Assembly: GCA_945952105.1 (NCBI GenBank)
Contig: CAMFGZ010000034.1
Coordinates: 1 to 44,782, forward strand
DNA: 44,782 bases
Origin: an uncultured Rhodospirillaceae bacterium
GTDB lineage: Bacteria > Pseudomonadota > Alphaproteobacteria > Reyranellales > Reyranellaceae
Direction: 5' to 3'
The translations under genes and the position numbers were made by a program. Under the pieces are notes generated by a model. It was not told the origin of the DNA and ran no database searches. It saw nothing but the letters and a program-made list of their open reading frames with translations. Below are positions 39,904-44,782 of this stretch, piece by piece; within the stretch, counting starts at the first letter, position 1; each line of letters opens with the position of its first letter.

Positions 39904-40965
39904 TCAAGCGTACTTCGCGCGTAGCCTCTTCGCCGCTTCGGCCTCGGCCTTGAGCTTGAGATAGACCTCGTCCGTATCGACTTTCGCGGCCGAGCCCGGC
40001 GCGAAGCCGCAGTCGGGATTGAGAGTGATGCGCTTCTTGTCGATGCGGGTCAGCGCCCGCTCCACCCTCGCCACGATCAGGGCCGCGGCCTCCGGCGCAC
40101 CGGGCGTCACGTCGACCACGCCGAGCCCCAGTTCGAAATCCTCGCGCAGACGGCCGAGGCTCTCGAGATCGTCGGCGCCGGCGGCGGTGAACTCCATCGT
40201 GAGGTGCTGGACTTTCAGCCTGTTGAGCTGGTTCAGGATCGGGCCGTAAGTGCCGGCATGATGCTTCTCGCCGCGCACGCGCGCGCCGGCACGGCGGCAG
40301 AGATGGACGGCGAACTTGATGCCGTCGAAGCCCTTCACGGTCTCGTTGATCATGTCGACCGCAAAGTCGGCGGCACGATCGGGATCCTCGTAGCTCTTGC
40401 GCACGTCGGGATCGACGAAGAGGCAGAGATGCGGATCGTCGATCTGCACCATCTCCACGCCCATGTCCTGCAGCAGCGCGATCTCGGCGCGCAACGGCGC
40501 CACGCAATCGCGCACGAAATCCTCGCGCTTCGGATAGGCCTTGCCCGAGCGCCCCTTGTCCCACAGCCGCTCGCCCAGCAGCGCCGGCGCCGGCAACGTG
40601 ATCTTGGTCGCGACCTTCGCGATCTCCTTCACGAACCGCGCCTCAGCGGCGATGAAGCCGGCCGGCTTCGCCACGAGCTTCTCCGTCACGACGGTCCAGG
40701 GCCGTCCGTCCGCCGGATTGACCTCGAGCGTGAAGCCGTGCGCCAGCTCGGCGATGACGCCGATATAGGAGCGGCGGCGCCATTCGCCGTCGTTCACCAC
40801 GTCGAGGCCGGCGCGCTCCTGCAGGGCGACGACGAAGCGGATGGCGGCATCCATCGTATGGCGGTCGGTTTCGTCCCACTCAGGCTTCTCGATCAGTTCG
40901 CGCACGACGAGCGGCCGCGGGATCGAGCCCACGATCGAGGCCGGGAACAAAGGCAGTTTCTTCAT
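39904..40965 (-). CDS. Cobalamin-independent methionine synthase C-terminal-domain-like protein
   Basis: Zinc-dependent methyltransferase-like TIM barrel, 353 residues, so about half of MetE (about 750) and lacking its N-terminal domain. The zinc ligands are visible: His221 and Cys223 in VHLCRRAG, Glu258 in LTMEFTAAG and Cys319 in LNPDCGF. Stand-alone proteins of this kind may transfer methyl groups from other donors or to other thiols; the donor is unknown. The ATG at 40965 is 7 bp after the nucleotidyltransferase stop, so the two are co-transcribed. It is the last gene of the five-gene operon from 44675. Confidence 0.88.
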   Translation of the reverse strand: MKKLPLFPASIVGSIPRPLVVRELIEKPEWDETDRHTMDAAIRFVVALQERAGLDVVNDGEWRRRSYIGVIAELAHGFTLEVNPADGRPWTVVTEKLVAKPAGFIAAEARFVKEIAKVATKITLPAPALLGERLWDKGRSGKAYPKREDFVRDCVAPLRAEIALLQDMGVEMVQIDDPHLCLFVDPDVRKSYEDPDRAADFAVDMINETVKGFDGIKFAVHLCRRAGARVRGEKHHAGTYGPILNQLNRLKVQHLTMEFTAAGADDLESLGRLREDFELGLGVVDVTPGAPEAAALIVARVERALTRIDKKRITLNPDCGFAPGSAAKVDTDEVYLKLKAEAEAAKRLRAKYA

Positions 40966-40972
40966 TTTTGGC

Positions 40973-41725
40973 TCACGGCTTCCAAAGAGTCTGGGCAAGA
41001 TTCATGTCTTCTTGCGTATCGATCTCGCGATACCTGCCCGGCGTATCGGCATGCCCGAACGAGGCGCCCTGTTCGATCATGTCCTGAAACATGTGGATCA
41101 GGTACGCCTTCTGGAAGATCGCCGCCTCGCGATAGGGCTTGTCCCAGAACTCGGCCTTGCGGCGATGGTAGAAGTCACGGAACTGGGCGGCGCCCCCGGC
41201 GCCGAATTTCGCGACGCCGATGAATTCGCCGGTCGCATCCTCGTACGGGATGGTGCGGTAGACGCGCTCGACCCGGTCGCCGTGCGTGATCACCTTCTCC
41301 GCATCGTGCGGCGGATGCTGGGTGCGGGGCTTGTAGTGCTCGCGCCACTCGGTATCGACGCCGAGCGCCAGCTCGTCCTTCGAATCGATCAGGCCGCGCA
41401 CGACCTCCTTCGTGAACAGAATGTCGGAGTAGCTCGCGACGAAGGGCCGGTCCATCAGGTCCTCGGCACACATCAGCGACACGAGGATGTTGTTGTCGGG
41501 CCAGTCCCTGTTCTCGCGAAAGATGAAGTCCGGATAGTCGCGCTTCACCGATTCGATGCGATAGCCGCCGATGAATACGATCTCCGTGCAGCCGCCGCCC
41601 CTCAGGGCCTCCACGGTCCAGTCCAGGATGCGCTTGCCCTGGATCTCGGCAAAACACTTGGGAGCATCTTCGGTGGTGGGCATGAGCCGGCTGCCACGGC
41701 CGGCTCCGATGATGATGGCGCGCAT
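40973..41725 (-). CDS. Nucleotidyltransferase (LicC/choline-phosphate cytidylyltransferase-like)
   Basis: NTP-transferase of the GT-A-like fold, 250 residues, which activates a sugar- or alcohol-phosphate as an NDP compound. The signature is IIIGAGRGSRLMPTTEDAPK near residue 5, followed by CFAEIQGKRILDWTVEALRG. The second half has ASYSDILFTKEVVRGLI with the metal Asp. Length and N-terminus fit LicC-like or phosphonate cytidylyltransferase-like enzymes better than GlmU. The start at 41725 is chosen because it begins the family motif; an upstream TTG at 41746 is possible. It is in an operon with GMC and MetE-like genes; the product is not evident. Confidence 0.85.
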   Translation of the reverse strand: MRAIIIGAGRGSRLMPTTEDAPKCFAEIQGKRILDWTVEALRGGGCTEIVFIGGYRIESVKRDYPDFIFRENRDWPDNNILVSLMCAEDLMDRPFVASYSDILFTKEVVRGLIDSKDELALGVDTEWREHYKPRTQHPPHDAEKVITHGDRVERVYRTIPYEDATGEFIGVAKFGAGGAAQFRDFYHRRKAEFWDKPYREAAIFQKAYLIHMFQDMIEQGASFGHADTPGRYREIDTQEDMNLAQTLWKP

Positions 41726-41779
41726 GTCGTGCGGACTGTGGCGCAACCGGTCACGCCGCGCCAGCCATGACCGTCGGGA

Positions 41780-43384
41780 TCAGTCGAAAAGCGTGGCCAG
41801 CCGCTGCTTCATCTGGTCGGCGACATAGAGCGCCAGGGCCTGGATGGTCGAGGTCGGATTGACCCCACCCGAGGTCACCCAGATGCTGCCATCGACGATG
41901 AACAGGTTCTTCACGTCATGAGAGCGGCCCCATTCGTTGACCACCGAACGCTCGGGATCGGTGCCCATCCGCGCCGTTCCCAGCAGATGCCCCGGATAGT
42001 TCAACGCCGTGCGCGAGGCGTAGAGTTGTGTGGCCCCCGCTTCCGTCAGGATCTCCTCGGCGCGGGCGATGCCGTGCTCCATCATCCGGCGCGTGTTCTC
42101 GCTGATCGTGTAGTCGATGCGCGGCGCCGGTATGCCATTGCTGTCCTTCAGCACGGGATCGAGGGTGACGCGGTTGTGTTCCTCGGGCAGGTCCTCGCAG
42201 GCGACGCCGATGCTCAGCCGGTGATCGAGCATCGTCCGGTAGCGACGATGATGATCGCGGCCCCAGGGCAGAAGGCCGGAGGCCGCACCGACCATCGCCT
42301 GGTTGGCCGGACCGGTACCGCGGCCGAACTGCAGCGTATAGCCGCGCACGAAATCGCGTGCGGGATCGGTCTCGTAGAACTGCTTGCTCCAGATGCAGTT
42401 GATGGGACCGCGCCCGCCGTCGAGCGTTTCCTCGACATAGCCGGACACGATCGGCCAGGGATGCAGCATCAGGTTCTTGCCGACCAGGCCGGACGAATTG
42501 GCGAGGCCGTCGGGAAACCGCGCGGACGCGGAGTTCAGGAGCAGGCGGGGCGTGCCGACGCCATTGCAGGCCAGGATGACGACTTCGGCCGGCTGGAAAT
42601 GCTCGACACCATCGGCGTCGTAGTAGACGGCGCCGGCGGCCATGCCGTGTTCGTCGGTCGTGATCTCGCGGACCCGGCATCGCGTGCGCAGTTCGACGCC
42701 CGCGCGGAGGGCGAGCGGCCAGTAGGTGATGTCGGTGCTGGCCTTGGCGCCCTGCGCACAGCCCGGCGTGCAGTGCCCCAGGTTGATGCACGCGGCCCGC
42801 CCTTCGTAATCCGTCGTGGCGATGGTCGTATCGGACGGCCACCAATGCCAGCCGAGCCTGTTCATCGCCTGGGCATAGCGGGTGCCGGTCTTGCCGAGCC
42901 CGATCGGCGGCATCGGCGGATGGCGCGGCGGCACGCCGGGATCTCCGGCGAGGCCTGAAACGCCCATCATCCTGTCGTTCTCGTCGTAGAATCTTTCGAG
43001 CGCCCAGTAATCGACGGGCCAGTCGTCGGCCACGCCGTCCAGCGACTTCACGCGGAAGTCGGAGGGATGCATGCGCGGCCAGTGGGCGGTGTAGATCAGC
43101 GTCCCGCCGCCGACGCCGTTGAAGTTGGCGATCTTCATCAGCGAATTGTCGTCGTTGATCGGATAGTCGGTGTCCCGCCCCCGGCGATTGGGGCTGATCT
43201 CGAAATCCGTGTAGCGCCTGGCTTCCCAATCCCGGCCGTTGCTGGGGAAGTCCGTCGGCTTCATCCAGTCCCCCTGTTCGAGGCACAGGATGCGCATCTT
43301 CATTTCCGCGAGGCTCCACGCGACGGCGGCCCCCGATGCGCCCGATCCGATGATCAGGACATCGACCTTGTCGTTCGGCGCCAT
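41780..43384 (-). CDS. GMC oxidoreductase with predicted 3Fe-4S site (gluconate/glucose dehydrogenase type)
   Basis: FAD-dependent alcohol or sugar dehydrogenase of 534 residues. The FAD motif is IIGSGASGAAVAW near residue 11. NGVGGGTLIYTAHWPR (about 90-104) is the family FAD-loop. The catalytic pair is His466 (LNYPGHLLGTARMG) and Asn509 (SGGVNPTSTIQALA). Cys199, Cys205 and Cys209 form C-x5-C-x3-C in ACINLGHCTPGCAQG, the spacing I recall for the 3Fe-4S cluster of the FAD-glucose-dehydrogenase catalytic subunit. The start is 1 bp after the stop of the small-subunit gene (TGACATG). No signal peptide is visible. Confidence 0.92.
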   Translation of the reverse strand: MAPNDKVDVLIIGSGASGAAVAWSLAEMKMRILCLEQGDWMKPTDFPSNGRDWEARRYTDFEISPNRRGRDTDYPINDDNSLMKIANFNGVGGGTLIYTAHWPRMHPSDFRVKSLDGVADDWPVDYWALERFYDENDRMMGVSGLAGDPGVPPRHPPMPPIGLGKTGTRYAQAMNRLGWHWWPSDTTIATTDYEGRAACINLGHCTPGCAQGAKASTDITYWPLALRAGVELRTRCRVREITTDEHGMAAGAVYYDADGVEHFQPAEVVILACNGVGTPRLLLNSASARFPDGLANSSGLVGKNLMLHPWPIVSGYVEETLDGGRGPINCIWSKQFYETDPARDFVRGYTLQFGRGTGPANQAMVGAASGLLPWGRDHHRRYRTMLDHRLSIGVACEDLPEEHNRVTLDPVLKDSNGIPAPRIDYTISENTRRMMEHGIARAEEILTEAGATQLYASRTALNYPGHLLGTARMGTDPERSVVNEWGRSHDVKNLFIVDGSIWVTSGGVNPTSTIQALALYVADQMKQRLATLFD

Positions 43385-43385
43385 G

Positions 43386-43862
43386 TCAGCCTTCTCCCGC
43401 CGTCACGATTCGGTCGTCGCGCCAGAAGGATGGCCGCCTGCGCACGGGTTCCAGCAGCGACCAGTCGCCCTGTTCGAGACGATAGCCCTTGGGAAAAGGT
43501 GGACGCGGTTCATGGCCGAGGGCCAGAAGCACGCGGTCGTCACGATAGTAGGCCCCGAGGACGGCCCGCCCCAGCGCGGTGGCCGCGGCACCGCCTTGCG
43601 CGAAGTAGTCGTTGATCAAGGTATCGCGAGAACCCTGGTCCAGCGCGGCGAAGGCGCGGCGCGATCTTGCGGCGATGGCCATCAGGGCCTCGCGGACCAG
43701 GGGCAAGTCGCGGCCCAGCGAGCACGCGATGTCGCGCAGGATGACGGGATCGTCCGCGCCCGGCATGCCGAGATCGGCATTTTCCGGAATCATCGCCCCC
43801 GCGACCTCGCCCAGTGCGCGGATTTCGGCATCGATAAGTCCCGATTCGGAAGAGGCGTTCAT
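43386..43862 (-). CDS. Gluconate 2-dehydrogenase subunit 3-like protein
   Basis: Small partner of membrane-type GMC dehydrogenases, 158 residues. The mid-part (IDAEIRALGEVAGAMIPEN, then ADLGMPGADDPVILRD) and the RDTLINDYFAQ segment fit the subunit-3 family. It is normally the Tat-exported chaperone and anchor for the flavin subunit. Here the N-terminus (MNASSESGLIDAEIR) has no twin arginine and no hydrophobic run, so the complex may stay cytoplasmic. The C-terminus (RRPSFWRDDRIVTAGEG) is unusual. It precedes the GMC gene with a 1-bp gap. Confidence 0.85.
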   Translation of the reverse strand: MNASSESGLIDAEIRALGEVAGAMIPENADLGMPGADDPVILRDIACSLGRDLPLVREALMAIAARSRRAFAALDQGSRDTLINDYFAQGGAAATALGRAVLGAYYRDDRVLLALGHEPRPPFPKGYRLEQGDWSLLEPVRRRPSFWRDDRIVTAGEG

Positions 43863-43898
43863 TGGATCCTGCGGATGGCGGTTCCGGTCACGCCGATG

Positions 43899-44675
43899 CT
43901 AGGCGATCGCGCGCCCCCCATCGACGTAAAGATTGACGCCGTTGATGTAAGCGCCCGCCTCCGAACACAGCAGCAGCGCGGCACCGACCAGGTCGTCCGG
44001 CCGGCCGAGGCGGCCGGACGGAATGCGCTGAGCCAGCGCCTCGCCTTCCACCGCCATCTGATCGCGATTGCGCGCCGTCAGGATGGCGCCGGGCGCGAGG
44101 TTATTCACAGTGACGCCCTGTCCGCCGAACTGCCGGGCCAGGTTCCAGGCCCAGTTGAGCTGTGCGGCTTTTGTCCCGGCATAGATCATCATCTTCGGAT
44201 GCGGCCTGACCTGCTGGACGCTGCCGATCGTCACGACTCGGCCCCAGCCCCGAGCCCCCATCGGCGGAACGAGATCCTGCAGCAACTCCATCGGGCTGCG
44301 CAGGTTGACGGCGATCTGCCGGTCGAAGCGTACGCGATCGATCGCCTCGAGCGGCTCCGGCATCTCGATCGAGGCGTTCAACACCAGGATATCCACCGGC
44401 GACCAGGCCGACACGGCGGCGGCCAGCTTGTGCCCGGCTTCGTCGAGCGCAAAATCCTGTGCAAAGGCGCGGGCGGTCCGCCCGGACTGCTCGATCTCGC
44501 GAACCACGGAGTCGGCATCGGCCTCCTCTTGCGGAGTCCCGGCATGATGGATGGCGAGTTGCGCTCCCGCGCGCGCCAGCGCCACCGCGATCGCCCGGCC
44601 GATCTCGCGGCGGGCTCCCGTCACCAGGGCGGTCCTGCCTTCCAGGCGGAAGAGATCGAGTGGATCACCGGACAT
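43899..44675 (-). CDS. Short-chain dehydrogenase/reductase (SDR)
   Basis: Classical SDR of 258 residues. The cofactor motif is TGARREIG (about 19-26), where the last glycines of TGxxxGIG are partly replaced (REIG). The other motifs are LNAS (NAG-like), VTIGSVQQ (catalytic Ser), IYAGTKAAQ (Tyr-x-x-x-Lys), NNLAPGAI and the C-terminal LYVDGGRAIA. The ATG at 44675 is only 14 bp from the tRNA terminator, so little space is left for a promoter. It is the first gene of the five-gene set leading to the GMC, nucleotidyltransferase and MetE-like genes. The substrate is unknown. Confidence 0.9.
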   Translation of the reverse strand: MSGDPLDLFRLEGRTALVTGARREIGRAIAVALARAGAQLAIHHAGTPQEEADADSVVREIEQSGRTARAFAQDFALDEAGHKLAAAVSAWSPVDILVLNASIEMPEPLEAIDRVRFDRQIAVNLRSPMELLQDLVPPMGARGWGRVVTIGSVQQVRPHPKMMIYAGTKAAQLNWAWNLARQFGGQGVTVNNLAPGAILTARNRDQMAVEGEALAQRIPSGRLGRPDDLVGAALLLCSEAGAYINGVNLYVDGGRAIA

Positions 44676-44688
44676 GACGCCCCAACGC

Positions 44689-44719
44689 AAAAAGCCGCCC
44701 TCTTTCGAGGACGGCTTTT
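44689..44719 (-). terminator. Intrinsic terminator of the initiator tRNA gene
   Basis: On the minus strand, a stem of GCCGTCCTC, GAAA loop and GAGGGCGGC, followed by TTTTT. This is a textbook rho-independent terminator 8 bp after the tRNA's CCA. The mirrored A- and T-runs mean it could also work on the plus strand. Confidence 0.85.
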
Positions 44720-44727
44720 CTGAAAAT

Positions 44728-44782
44728 TGGTTGCGGGGGCAGGATTTGAACCTACGACCTTCAGGTTATGAGCCTGACGAGC
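44728..44782 (-). tRNA. Initiator tRNA-fMet (CAT anticodon), 5' part outside window
   Basis: On the minus strand the visible 55 nt give the end of the D-arm (GCTCG), the anticodon stem-loop TCAGG-CTCATAA-CCTGA with anticodon CAT, the variable loop AGGTC, the T-arm GTAGG-TTCAAAT-CCTGC, the acceptor 3' strand CCCCGCA, discriminator A and encoded CCA. The GCTCGTC...GGTCGT...CCCCCGCAACCA pattern is that of bacterial initiator tRNA rather than elongator Met. The three key stem pairs are A-U, G-C, G-C instead of three G-C. The 5' third lies beyond the window edge, so the 1:72 mismatch cannot be checked. Confidence 0.9.

Overview
This 44.8-kb window is gene-dense, GC-rich chromosomal DNA from an alphaproteobacterium. 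The pointers are two Bug-type tricarboxylate-transporter receptors, an NdvA-like glucan exporter, a DUF1127 protein, and an initiator tRNA with the A-U/G-C/G-C anticodon stem I recall from rhizobia. A soil organism of the Rhodospirillales/Rhizobiales type (Reyranella-like) would fit, but that is inference. No phage, plasmid, transposase, CRISPR or rRNA gene is visible. The longest stretch without a confident gene is about 230 bases (32507-32733).

Layout. 153-3588 (-): aldose epimerase, SDR, small membrane protein and Bug receptor, a probable operon with tight or overlapping junctions. 3646-7202 (+): HpaI-type aldolase, CodA-like amidohydrolase and an ABC-F ATPase. 7338-8588 (-): short Hsp70-like ATPase. 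8736-11465 (-): an NMT1/ThiY-type ABC importer. 11534-14494 (-): NdvA-like exporter and an M20 amidohydrolase. 14542-16841: a threonine-dehydratase-like enzyme, then an Lrp/AsnC regulator divergent from phenylalanine 4-hydroxylase. 17004-19094 (-): NDP-forming acyl-CoA synthetase. 19240-20643 (+): a frameshifted Bug receptor and a Rid protein. 20730-22660: GNAT, a small SET-domain protein and an SMP-30-like lactonase. 22877-25558: divergent GSAM-like aminomutase and serine-glyoxylate-type aminotransferase. 25645-28924: beta-carbonic anhydrase, enoyl-CoA hydratase, lipoprotein and MFS permease. 29000-31794: a catabolic set (2-oxopentenoate-hydratase/FAH-like, metal-dependent hydrolase/decarboxylase, enoyl-CoA hydratase). 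31799-32506 (-): DUF4198 protein. 32734-38211 (+): AraC regulator followed by a secreted VWA protein, a secreted coiled-coil/beta-repeat fibre-like protein, a small exported protein and a small membrane protein. 38288-39893: beta-class GST and DUF1127 protein divergent from a TetR regulator. 39904-44675 (-): five genes (SDR, gluconate-dehydrogenase-subunit-3-like, GMC oxidoreductase with a predicted 3Fe-4S site, nucleotidyltransferase, MetE C-terminal-domain-like). 44689-44782: terminator and the 3' two-thirds of an initiator tRNA.

Most genes serve uptake and breakdown of amino acids, sugar acids and aromatic or acyl-CoA compounds, with local regulators (Lrp, AraC, TetR). Palindromic repeats sit mainly between convergent 3' ends: two copies of a ~130-bp long inverted repeat, and several G-rich REP/BIME-like hairpins.

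The parts most likely to hold undescribed biology are the VWA/fibre cluster (33815-38211), the five-gene redox/nucleotidyltransferase operon beside the initiator tRNA, the small bacterial SET protein, and the ~130-bp palindromic element.
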